A stretch of DNA of 19,957 nucleotides from an uncultured Bacteroidales bacterium (GTDB lineage: Bacteria; Bacteroidota; Bacteroidia; Bacteroidales; Bacteroidaceae): positions 1 to 19,957 of the forward strand of contig CALCHR010000052.1 in NCBI GenBank assembly GCA_937901185.1, written 5' to 3'. Positions within the stretch are counted from its first letter, which is position 1; each line of letters begins with the position of its first letter. Made by a program: the position numbers and the translations under genes. Shown here in pieces: positions 6,903 through 13,162 of this stretch. The notes under the pieces were generated by a model that was given only the letters and a program-made list of their open reading frames with translations, made no database searches and was not told the origin of the DNA.

Positions 6903-7586
6903 ATGTTCGCAATTATTATCAATGCGCTTGCCGTGGTGGCAGGAAGCGCCATCGGAGCTTTAGCCCGCAAAGGCATCCGCGAGAAGTATATCACCGTGCT
7001 CAACACAGCTATGGGCCTTGCCGTCCTGGTGCTGGGCGCCAATGTGGCCATGGCCAGTATGCTGAAGAGCGAGTACCCCGTGCTCTTTATCTTTGCCCTC
7101 TCCATCGGCGGCTTTATCGGCACGCTGCTGCGCCTTGACCAGCGCATGGAGAGCGCCATGAAGAAATTTTCGGGCGCCAATCTTTCAGAAGGCATCACCA
7201 CCGCCGTGTTGCTTTGCTGCGTAGGCTCGTTGGCCATCATGGGACCGGTGAACAGCGCCCTTTACGGCGACGACACCTTCCTGATGACGTTGGCCACGAT
7301 GAACTTTGTGACGATGGTCGTGATTGCTTCGTCCTACGGATTTGGTACTGCGCTCACCGCCATTGTGGTGTTCCTCTGGCTGACCATTGTCTACTTCATC
7401 GCCAAGTTTTCCAGCCGCTTTATCTCTGAGGAACTGATTGCAGAAATCTCTGTGGTGGGAGGTGTACTGATTGCAGCCTCCGGTTTGGGCTTGCTTCAGA
7501 TTAAGGACTGTAAGACCATCAACCTCTTGCCTTCCTTGTGCATACCTATTATCTTCTTCGCCTTGAAGCACTTGTTCAATTTCTAA
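6903..7586 (+). CDS. DUF554 family integral membrane protein
   Basis: A 227-residue, strongly hydrophobic protein of the DUF554 (YdfK/YqgA-like) family, whose function is not established. The pattern MFAIIINALAVVAGSAIGALARKGI, then NTAMGLAVLVLGANVA and FALSIGGFIGTLLRLD, and the central ITTAVLLCCVGSLAIMGPVNSALYGDDTFL are characteristic. I count about six or seven membrane segments, starting at roughly 1-20, 33-52, 58-75, 98-120, 130-165, 183-200 and 205-222. The length is normal for the family. It has a convincing promoter of its own and shares a terminator region with the convergent tyrA gene, so it is probably transcribed alone. Confidence 0.9.
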   Translation: MFAIIINALAVVAGSAIGALARKGIREKYITVLNTAMGLAVLVLGANVAMASMLKSEYPVLFIFALSIGGFIGTLLRLDQRMESAMKKFSGANLSEGITTAVLLCCVGSLAIMGPVNSALYGDDTFLMTLATMNFVTMVVIASSYGFGTALTAIVVFLWLTIVYFIAKFSSRFISEELIAEISVVGGVLIAASGLGLLQIKDCKTINLLPSLCIPIIFFALKHLFNF

Positions 7587-7612
7587 TCCCCATAAAGGCC
7601 TTGCCTGTCAAC

Positions 7613-7652
7613 AAATAAGGGAGCACTATTTGATGTGCTCCCTTATTTTTTT
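7613..7652 (+). terminator. Terminator between DUF554 and tyrA, overlapping the end of tyrA
   Basis: A perfect 14-bp stem is formed by 7613-7626 and 7635-7648 (core AAGGGAGCAC/GTGCTCCCTT), with an 8-nt loop and a run of seven T (7646-7652). It is strongest for the plus strand. The right arm and loop are the last codons and stop of tyrA on the other strand, so it may act in both directions. Confidence 0.9.
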
Positions 7653-8399
7653 CAGATAGTCGCCCAAGGCGGCCTCGTCTTTTCGGTCGATGATATCGAG
7701 CAGTTCTTTCAGCTCGTCGCGAATCCTGGCAACCTGCCCACCGGTGCGCGGATTGAAGAGAATCTCACGCAGCAGGCAGTCGTCTTCGCTCAATACTCCG
7801 CGGGCAATCTTCATGTGTCGCTTGAAGGTAGTGCCCGGCGCGTCCTGATGCTTCATGACGGCGGCAAAAACGAAGGTGGAGACGAAGGGAATGCTCAGCG
7901 AGTAGGCCACGGTCTCGTCGTGCTCCTCGAAAGTATATTCGCAGATGTGCAAGCCCAGTCGGCTATACAAGTCGCGGAAGAAGATGCGCCCCATATAGTC
8001 GCCTTCGCTGATGATGATAGCATTCTCATTGCTCAAAGCGCCGAGGTTGGCGAAGGTAGGACCAAACATCGGGTGGGTGGAGACGTAGCGGAAGCCGCAG
8101 CCTTCATAGAACTCGCGGAAGCCAGTCTTGACCGACGCAATGTCCGAAAGGATGCAGTCGGCAGGCAAATGGGGCATCACCTCGTTGAAGACGCTGAGCG
8201 TATGTTTGAGCGTCACGGCGTTGATAACGAGTTCGGGGCGGAAGTTGGCTATCTCTTCCAGCGAAGTAAACCGCAGGGTGTTGTACATAAATCGCAAGCG
8301 GCGAGGGTCCACATCGTAGACGGCTGTCTCATGGTCGAAATTGAGCAGGTCAACGAAGAAAGAACCCATCTTGCCTGCGCCGAGAATCAGGATGCGCAT
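7626..8399 (-). CDS. tyrA: Prephenate dehydrogenase (tyrosine branch)
   Basis: A 257-residue NAD(P)-dependent enzyme that oxidatively decarboxylates prephenate to 4-hydroxyphenylpyruvate, the precursor of tyrosine. Residues 1-30 are a Rossmann fold with GAGKMGSF (7-14) and the acidic end of the second strand at YDVD. The family motif STHPMFGPTF spans about 107-116, with His109 likely at the active site. The remaining helical half is the dimerisation/substrate domain. There is no fused chorismate mutase or ACT domain; chorismate mutase is supplied by the preceding gene. It is the last gene of the aromatic operon, 70 nt after the DAHP synthase gene, and its final codons form one arm of a terminator. 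Feedback inhibition by tyrosine cannot be judged from the sequence. Confidence 0.92.
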   Translation of the reverse strand: MRILILGAGKMGSFFVDLLNFDHETAVYDVDPRRLRFMYNTLRFTSLEEIANFRPELVINAVTLKHTLSVFNEVMPHLPADCILSDIASVKTGFREFYEGCGFRYVSTHPMFGPTFANLGALSNENAIIISEGDYMGRIFFRDLYSRLGLHICEYTFEEHDETVAYSLSIPFVSTFVFAAVMKHQDAPGTTFKRHMKIARGVLSEDDCLLREILFNPRTGGQVARIRDELKELLDIIDRKDEAALGDYLKKIREHIK

Positions 8400-8424
8400 A
8401 ATATATATATATATAATAATGTGT

Positions 8425-8460
8425 GGCGAGGACGGAGGTAAAGACTACTTCCGTCTCGCC
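8425..8460 (-). other. Intercistronic hairpin between the DAHP synthase gene and tyrA
   Basis: GGCGA-G-GACGGA (8425-8436) pairs with TCCGTC-TCGCC (8450-8460): 11 bp with one bulged base. It is followed on the minus strand by a TA-dinucleotide tract (about 8401-8413) and the tyrA start. There is no U-run, so termination is unlikely; a role in mRNA processing or stability is possible. Confidence 0.6.
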
Positions 8461-8469
8461 CTCTTCCGG

Positions 8470-9537
8470 TTACTTGTTCAGAATATCTATTTGCTGGCGG
8501 ACGCTCTCTTCGTGTATCGCCTCAAAGATGCACTTCATAAAGTCGCTCGACATACCGCAGAGCACGCCTTGTGCGCCGCGCTTGTCAAGTATCTCGTTGT
8601 AGCGGCCGGTCTGCACGACGGTCATGTTGTGCTCTCGCTTGTACTTGCCAATCTCTCGGCTCACGCGCATCCGCTTGGCCAATTGCTCAATCAAGGCATT
8701 GTCAATCTCGTCAATCTTTCGGCGCAAGGCTTCAAGGCTCTCTGTTGTCTGAGAGATGTTTCTGATGACGAGTTTATCGAGGATGAAGTCGAGCACATCG
8801 GGTGTCACTTGCTGCTTAGCGTCGCTCCATGCGCAGTCGGGGGTACAGTGGCTCTCCACCATCAGTCCGTCGAAGCCGAGGTCCATGGCTTGCTGGCAGA
8901 GGGGAGCTATGAGTTCGCGGGCACCACCTATGTGACTCGGGTCGCAGAAGATGGGGATGTTGGGAATGCGGCGGCGCAGTTCGATGGGGATGTGCCACAT
9001 GGGGACGTTGCGGTAGAGGCGTTTGTCGTAGGAAGAGAAGCCGCGGTGGATTACGCCGATGCGCTTGATGCCTGCGCCGTTGATGCGTTCAAGTCCGCCC
9101 ACCCACAAGTCGAGGTCCGGATTCACGGGGTTCTTTACGAGCACTGGAATGTCAAGTCCCTGTAGCGAGTCGGCCAGTTCCTGCATAGCGAAGGGATTGG
9201 CCACGGTGCGCGCACCCACCCAGAGGATGTCCATCTCGGCTTCCAGGGCCGCTTCCACATGGCGCGGTGTGGCCACTTCGGTAGTGATGAGCATGCCGAG
9301 CTCTTTCTTGACACGGGTGAGCCAAGGCAGACCGTCTACGCCCACACCTTCAAAGCCGCCGGGCTTAGTGCGGGGCTTCCAGATGCCTGCGCGGAAGATG
9401 CGGATGCCTTTGCTGGCCAGGAGGGCGGCTGTTGCCATCACCTGCTCCTCTGTCTCGGCCGAGCAAGGGCCGGAAATGACAAGCGGGCGAGTCATGGCGA
9501 CGCCAGGGAGGTTCAGTGGTTCTAAGTTGAGAGTCAT
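8470..9537 (-). CDS. Bifunctional DAHP synthase (type I beta) / chorismate mutase
   Basis: A 355-residue fusion catalysing two steps of aromatic amino acid synthesis. Residues about 15-260 form the 3-deoxy-7-phosphoheptulonate synthase barrel (phosphoenolpyruvate plus erythrose 4-phosphate). Likely metal ligands are Cys25 (GPCSAE), His202 (CDPSH), Glu228 (VESH) and Asp239; KPRTKPGGFEG (54-64) is the substrate-binding loop. Residues about 265-355 form an all-helical AroQ-type chorismate mutase (LEALRRKIDEIDNALIEQL, then R-REIGKYK), which converts chorismate to prephenate. This order, synthase first and mutase last, is the usual Bacteroidota fusion. In the operon it sits between the aminotransferase (39 nt) and tyrA (70 nt). 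The start at 9537 was chosen because it is the first ATG after the aminotransferase. Confidence 0.94.
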   Translation of the reverse strand: MTLNLEPLNLPGVAMTRPLVISGPCSAETEEQVMATAALLASKGIRIFRAGIWKPRTKPGGFEGVGVDGLPWLTRVKKELGMLITTEVATPRHVEAALEAEMDILWVGARTVANPFAMQELADSLQGLDIPVLVKNPVNPDLDLWVGGLERINGAGIKRIGVIHRGFSSYDKRLYRNVPMWHIPIELRRRIPNIPIFCDPSHIGGARELIAPLCQQAMDLGFDGLMVESHCTPDCAWSDAKQQVTPDVLDFILDKLVIRNISQTTESLEALRRKIDEIDNALIEQLAKRMRVSREIGKYKREHNMTVVQTGRYNEILDKRGAQGVLCGMSSDFMKCIFEAIHEESVRQQIDILNK

Positions 9538-9576
9538 AATCTATGTTTTTTTATTGTGTAAAATTCTATAGGTGGT

Positions 9577-10758
9577 TTAGCCAAACACGGCTTTAATTCG
9601 CCGGAGCGCCTCGGTCAGTTGCTCTTCTTTGGCACAAAGCGAGATGCGGACGTAGCGCTTTCCGTTGCTGCCGAAGATAAAGCCCGGGGTGATGAAGACG
9701 CCGGCTTCGTGGAGCACGCGCTCTGTGAGATCCTCTACATCGGCGTACGCTTCGGGGATGCGGCCCCAGAGGAACATGCCCACTTGCTCTTCATCGTAGC
9801 TACAACCCAGTGCGTCCATGATGGCGCCTGCCAGTTTTCTGCGGCGGGCGTAGACGGTCACGTTGGCCTCTTCGTGCCACGCGTCGGAGTTGTTGTAGGC
9901 CTCGGCGGCGGCCAGTTGCAAGGGGCGGAAAGTACCTGAGTCGATGTTGCTCTTTACTTTCAGAATCCAACTCACAAAGGTGGCGTTGGTGGCGAGCATT
10001 CCGACGCGCCAGCCGGGCATGTTGTGGCTCTTGCTCATAGAGTTAAACTCGATGCAGCACTCTTTGGCGCCCTCCACCTGCAGGATGCTCAAGTGTTCCT
10101 TGCCGAGGATAAAGCTGTAGGGATTGTCGTTCACCACTACGAGGTTGTGGCGCAAGGCGAAGTCTACCAGGCGTTCGTAGGTGGCTCTCTGGGCTGCGGC
10201 ACCCGTTGGCATGTTGGGGTAGTTCACCCACATGAGTTTCACGCCGTTGAGGTCCATCTTCTCCAGCTGCTCAAAGTCGGGCTGCCAGTTCATCTCGGGG
10301 CGCAGGTCGTAGTTGACAATCTCGCAGCCTAGTAGGCGCGAGAGCGAGGTATAGGTAGGATAGCCGGGATTGGGCACGAGCACTTTCTCGCCGGGATTTA
10401 CGAAGGCGAGGGTTACGTGCAGGATGCCTTCCTTCGAGCCGATGAGGGGCTGAATCTCTGTTTGCGGATTCAGCTCCACGCCGTACCATCTTTTGTAGAA
10501 CCCTGCCATCGCTTCGCGCAGAGGGGCGATGCCCACGGTGGGTTGATAGCCATGAGCGTCGGGGCGCACGGCCTCGCGGCAAAGGGTTTCGATGGTGGAG
10601 GGCGATGGTGGCATGTCGGGACTACCAATGGCCAGGCTGATGATGTTGCGTCCGGCGGCATTGAGGGCTGCCACTTCTTTCAGTTTGCGAGAGAAGTAGT
10701 ACTCCTGCACAGAGGCGAGACGGCCGGCGGGCTGTATGTTGAAATTACTTGGCTGCAT
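9577..10758 (-). CDS. Class I/II pyridoxal-phosphate aminotransferase (aromatic/aspartate type)
   Basis: A 393-residue fold-type I aminotransferase. Lys243 in SMSKSHNMPGWR is the expected PLP-binding lysine. Asn and Pro residues of NYPNMPTG (179-186) and Tyr214 of NDNPYSF match cofactor-binding positions, and GYQPTVGIAPLREAM (70-84) and PNPGYPTY are family blocks. Its place between prephenate dehydratase and DAHP synthase/chorismate mutase suggests that it transaminates phenylpyruvate and 4-hydroxyphenylpyruvate, or possibly prephenate or aspartate; the sequence alone does not decide. Its ATG lies inside the end of pheA (14-nt overlap), which implies translational coupling. The length is typical. 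Confidence 0.92.
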   Translation of the reverse strand: MQPSNFNIQPAGRLASVQEYYFSRKLKEVAALNAAGRNIISLAIGSPDMPPSPSTIETLCREAVRPDAHGYQPTVGIAPLREAMAGFYKRWYGVELNPQTEIQPLIGSKEGILHVTLAFVNPGEKVLVPNPGYPTYTSLSRLLGCEIVNYDLRPEMNWQPDFEQLEKMDLNGVKLMWVNYPNMPTGAAAQRATYERLVDFALRHNLVVVNDNPYSFILGKEHLSILQVEGAKECCIEFNSMSKSHNMPGWRVGMLATNATFVSWILKVKSNIDSGTFRPLQLAAAEAYNNSDAWHEEANVTVYARRRKLAGAIMDALGCSYDEEQVGMFLWGRIPEAYADVEDLTERVLHEAGVFITPGFIFGSNGKRYVRISLCAKEEQLTEALRRIKAVFG

Positions 10759-11575
10759 ATTCTCCCAGGATAGTTAAGTCTTTTGTGAGGGGGCGCACCG
10801 CATCGATGCTTTGGCGGTAGCGCGTGTAGTCATTGTGGATTACGTCGACGTAGAAGAGATATTGCCACTCCTGACCGATGATGGGGAGCGACTGTATCTT
10901 GGTGAGGTTGATGCGATAGAAGCTGAAGATGCTCAGCACCTGCGAGAGCGAGCCTTCCGAGTGGGGTAGTGCAAAGACGATGCTGCTCTTATCGCTCTGC
11001 TCCACATTGCGAAACTGCGCCGCGTGGTTGGGGTGGCTGAGCAAGAGGAAGCGGGTGAAGTTGTGCTTATTGTCTTCGATGGCCTGCTCCAGCACTTTCA
11101 GTCCGTAGAGCGGTGCGGCCCCGGCGTGGCAGATAGCGGCATGGCCGCGCATTTGGAGGCGACTGATGGTCTCGGCTGCACCAGCGGTGTCCTCAGCCTC
11201 CACCACTTTCATCTGTGGATGGCCGGCCAGGAAGTGGCGGCATTGCATCAAGGCCACGGGGTGGGAATTCACCTCGCTGATGTCGGCCCAGTCGTCCTCG
11301 GGCAGACACATGATGCTATGTTCGATGTGCAGTTTGTGCTCGCCCACGATGGTGGTACCGCTGTCGCGCAGCAGCTCGTAGTTGTGCAAGAGGCTGCCGG
11401 CAATGGTGTTTTCGATGGCCATGAGTCCGAGCATGGTCTCGTCGGCGCGCATGGCCTCGAAGAGGGCCTCGAACGTGCCGCAGCACACGAGTTCTATCTC
11501 CTCATCGGGGAAAAGTTGATGGGCAGCTATGTCGTGGAACGAGCCCTTGATTCCTTGTATCGCTATCTTCTTCAT
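10745..11575 (-). CDS. pheA: Prephenate dehydratase (phenylalanine branch)
   Basis: A 276-residue monofunctional enzyme that converts prephenate to phenylpyruvate. Residues 1-180 are the catalytic domain, with AIQGIKGSF near the start, MAIENTIAGSLLHNYELL (52-69) and the catalytic threonine motif TRF at Thr174. Residues about 195-272 are an ACT regulatory domain; GSL (208-210) corresponds to the GALV motif, but the usual ESRP phenylalanine-binding motif reads QSLP (228-231). The frame is open upstream to 11680, but that stretch is the attenuator and leader. The ATG at 11575 starts directly at the first conserved strand, so I chose it. It is the first structural gene of the aromatic operon, and an intrinsic terminator ends 15 nt before it. 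Confidence 0.94.
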   Translation of the reverse strand: MKKIAIQGIKGSFHDIAAHQLFPDEEIELVCCGTFEALFEAMRADETMLGLMAIENTIAGSLLHNYELLRDSGTTIVGEHKLHIEHSIMCLPEDDWADISEVNSHPVALMQCRHFLAGHPQMKVVEAEDTAGAAETISRLQMRGHAAICHAGAAPLYGLKVLEQAIEDNKHNFTRFLLLSHPNHAAQFRNVEQSDKSSIVFALPHSEGSLSQVLSIFSFYRINLTKIQSLPIIGQEWQYLFYVDVIHNDYTRYRQSIDAVRPLTKDLTILGEYAAK

Positions 11576-11590
11576 AATGCGTGTCCCTAC

Positions 11591-11666
11591 AAAAAAATCC
11601 CGCTTCTTGCGAGGCGGGACTTGTTTGTTTAGGCTTCTATTCTGTAAGGCATGCAACATCCCGCTC
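11591..11666 (-). promoter_or_regulatory. Transcription attenuator of the phe/tyr operon (terminator and competing antiterminator)
   Basis: Three minus-strand segments matter. Segment 1 is GAGCGGGA (11659-11666), segment 2 is TCCCGCCTC (11611-11619), and segment 3 is GAAGCGGGA (11598-11606). Segments 2 and 3 form a 9-bp stem with a GCAA loop and seven U (11591-11597): an intrinsic terminator ending 15 nt before pheA. Segment 1 can instead pair with segment 2 (8 bp, one bulged C), helped by TGTT after segment 1 pairing with AACA before segment 2. The two structures exclude each other. Inference: a ribosome stalled at the Phe/Tyr codons leaves segment 1 free and allows read-through, whereas one reading on to the leader stop hinders 1:2 pairing and lets the terminator form. 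Confidence 0.85.
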
Positions 11667-11723
11667 TGCTTGTTGGGCAAAGTAAAAATAAAAGTAAAAG
11701 CTAAATGTTGCTGCGCTGTTCAT
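11637..11723 (-). CDS. Phenylalanine/tyrosine operon leader peptide (28 aa)
   Basis: ATG at 11723 opens a 28-codon frame ending in TAG at 11637-11639. The peptide starts MNSAAT and then has FSFYFYFYF at residues 7-15: five phenylalanine and three tyrosine codons in nine positions, followed by AQQAERDV and four to five more residues. Such a run is the hallmark of a translated attenuator peptide, as in pheL of enterobacteria. The alternating order would sense both charged tRNA-Phe and tRNA-Tyr, matching an operon with pheA and tyrA. It begins about 22 nt after the predicted transcription start. The codons Glu20-Asp22 lie on attenuator segment 1, and a ribosome with Phe15 in its A site would stop just short of that segment. 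Confidence 0.85.
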   Translation of the reverse strand: MNSAATFSFYFYFYFAQQAERDVACLTE

Positions 11724-11751
11724 TTGTCTATTAAAAACTATTTGTTGCTGG

Positions 11752-11783
11752 CAAAAGTAGTATTAAAAATGCAATCCGACAAA
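11752..11783 (-). promoter_or_regulatory. Promoter of the phe/tyr operon
   Basis: Minus-strand TTTG (11780-11783), exactly 20 bp, then TACTTTTG (11752-11759) is an excellent Bacteroidota -33/-7 pair. Transcription would start near 11745, giving a leader RNA of about 170 nt that contains the leader peptide and attenuator. Bases 11784-11910 upstream hold nothing else I can assign. Confidence 0.8.
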
Positions 11784-11910
11784 CAATTTGTAAGAAAAGT
11801 TGCTTGCGGAAGGATGATTTGACTGTTCTCTGCTCTCGCCCTTTTGCTTCGTCCCTTTATCGGGGCTTGGGCACCCTTTTTTCTAGCTGCTTCTTTCAGC
11901 CCTACATCAC

Positions 11911-12040
11911 CGCCGTTTTCTTAGTAGCTTTCTAGGAAAACTTAGTAGTTACCAAAATTTTCCTAGTAGTTACCGAAATTTACCTAGCTTTTACCTAAGA
12001 AACAGCCGAAAATGCCTATTGGTTTTCAGAGGGTTACAAA
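11911..12040 (+). repeat. Intergenic 21-bp tandem array, copy C, with conserved tail
   Basis: Units lie at 11911-11931 (21 bp), 11932-11953 (22 bp), 11954-11974 and 11975-11995 (21 bp each). The last three end in TAGTAGTTACC or TAGCTTTTACC, the complement of the GGTAACTACTA of copy B. CTAGGAAAA (11932-11940) and TTTTCCTAG (11958-11966) make a 9-bp dyad. The tail core GAAACAGCCGAAAATG is at 11999-12014 and is followed by CTATTGGTTTTCA and TTACAAA (12034-12040). The array lies immediately downstream of the DUF5715 gene and upstream of the aromatic operon promoter. No separate terminator for the DUF5715 gene is visible, so the element may end that transcript. Confidence 0.85.
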
Positions 12041-12052
12041 ATGCTCGGAAAG

Positions 12053-12880
12053 CTATCTGGCGGTGATGTGGAAACAAGCCTGCTTATGCTCGTACTTTAC
12101 GTAGCAAGTGCCCATTTGGCGTTGGTCTTCCAACACCTCGGCCAGGATGGACTTCAGGATGACCCCGTTGGACATTTCTTGCTTGGGCAGGTCGGGGTCT
12201 TGCACACGGACAAACTGGTTGTAGGTGATGTCGAACGTAGTGCCATATTGGTGGCAGCTGTTCTGCGAGGCGTTCACATTGACGTGGCGCAGCTTCTTGA
12301 TATCTTTTTGTGTGCGCAACACAGAGGTCACCACGAGTTTGTGGAAGGGATAACCTTTTGATGCCAGCGAGTCGATAAAGGCGCGGGAAATATCTGTGAG
12401 CAAAGTGGCAGCGCGCGGAATGAGGTAGGGGATAGAGTGGGAAAGCGGTCTCACTTCGTAGAAGGGGTTGTCGCCTATATAGACCAGTTCCTCTTTACGA
12501 TGCGCTGCCTCTTCGCGGTCGGCAATGTGCGGGATGCCGAGGCGCCGGGCTGTAGCAAGCTGCACATCGTTCAGGTCGGGGAAGGATGTTCTGAAACTCT
12601 TGACGCTGGTCACTCTCCGCTTGATGCGTTCTCCCTGAGCATTGGTCAGCGTCAAGGGGTTGCGCGGGCGCAGCAGCAGTGTGTCTACCATAGCCGCGTG
12701 GCGCTCTATGGGATTGCGTTGGTCGTACTTCCGCTCAACGAAGAGCTCGCTGTCAATTTCAGTACCGCTACATAGCTTGTAGATGCCAAGGCATATCAAT
12801 ATTATAAAAATCAGTAGGAGGGCGGCAGCGCCTAAGGCGATAAGGCGTTCTTTTCGTCCGGTAGGGAGTTTCAGTTTCAT
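12053..12880 (-). CDS. DUF5715 family membrane-anchored protein, probable M15-like peptidase fold
   Basis: A 275-residue protein with a basic N-terminus and one membrane segment at about 13-35, so most of it should face the periplasm. Residues about 155-275 contain TSVLRTQKDIKKLR, then SCHQYGTTFDITYN (His210 and Asp217) and, near the end, YVKYEHKQACFHITAR (Glu264 and His271). The H-x6-D...E-x6-H arrangement after a conserved Arg189 resembles the zinc site of D-Ala-D-Ala carboxypeptidases and VanY-like M15 peptidases. Action on peptidoglycan is therefore a reasonable inference but is not shown. The length is ordinary for DUF5715 proteins of this phylum. It has its own promoter and stands alone, with repeat array C just after its stop. 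Confidence 0.85.
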   Translation of the reverse strand: MKLKLPTGRKERLIALGAAALLLIFIILICLGIYKLCSGTEIDSELFVERKYDQRNPIERHAAMVDTLLLRPRNPLTLTNAQGERIKRRVTSVKSFRTSFPDLNDVQLATARRLGIPHIADREEAAHRKEELVYIGDNPFYEVRPLSHSIPYLIPRAATLLTDISRAFIDSLASKGYPFHKLVVTSVLRTQKDIKKLRHVNVNASQNSCHQYGTTFDITYNQFVRVQDPDLPKQEMSNGVILKSILAEVLEDQRQMGTCYVKYEHKQACFHITAR

Positions 12881-12941
12881 GGTAGGGAAAATCTTTGTCG
12901 GTCTGCATAGTTGGCTTCGCCGACCTCTTTTTTAAGCACTG

Positions 12942-12949
12942 CAAAAGTA
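12942..12949 (-). promoter_or_regulatory. -7 promoter element of the DUF5715 gene
   Basis: Minus-strand TACTTTTG matches TAnnTTTG; a TTGG lies 17 bp upstream, slightly closer than ideal. The predicted start is near 12935, giving about 55 nt of leader. Confidence 0.6.
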
Positions 12950-13112
12950 CAGAAAAAATCAGTATGCCAACCGCTGTATATAAGGCTTTTTTTAGATAAA
13001 CCTATCCTCTCTCAGTGTGTGCAAAATTTCCTGAGAGCAAAAAGCTGCACATAGGAACAAGCCTCCTTATAAAAAAGAGGAAAAGTATACCTTTTCTTCT
13101 CCGGCCTTTCCG

Positions 13113-13120
13113 TATCTTTG
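13113..13120 (+). promoter_or_regulatory. -7 promoter element of phoH
   Basis: TATCTTTG matches TAnnTTTG, with a predicted start near 13127 and a 36-nt leader before the phoH ATG. The -33 region is only T-rich (TTTTC near 13092). Confidence 0.6.
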
Positions 13121-13162
13121 TGTCCCAAATAGCAAAATCATAGCTTGTAAGAAAAGAAACGG

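Noticed and set aside
8341..9165. 274-codon plus-strand frame
   Set aside because: It is opposite the DAHP synthase-chorismate mutase gene and tyrA start, with no recognisable motif.
11576..11680. N-terminal extension of pheA to the upstream start at 11680
   Set aside because: The extra 35 residues would be encoded by the attenuator hairpin and its U-run; family alignment and regulation both favour the ATG at 11575.
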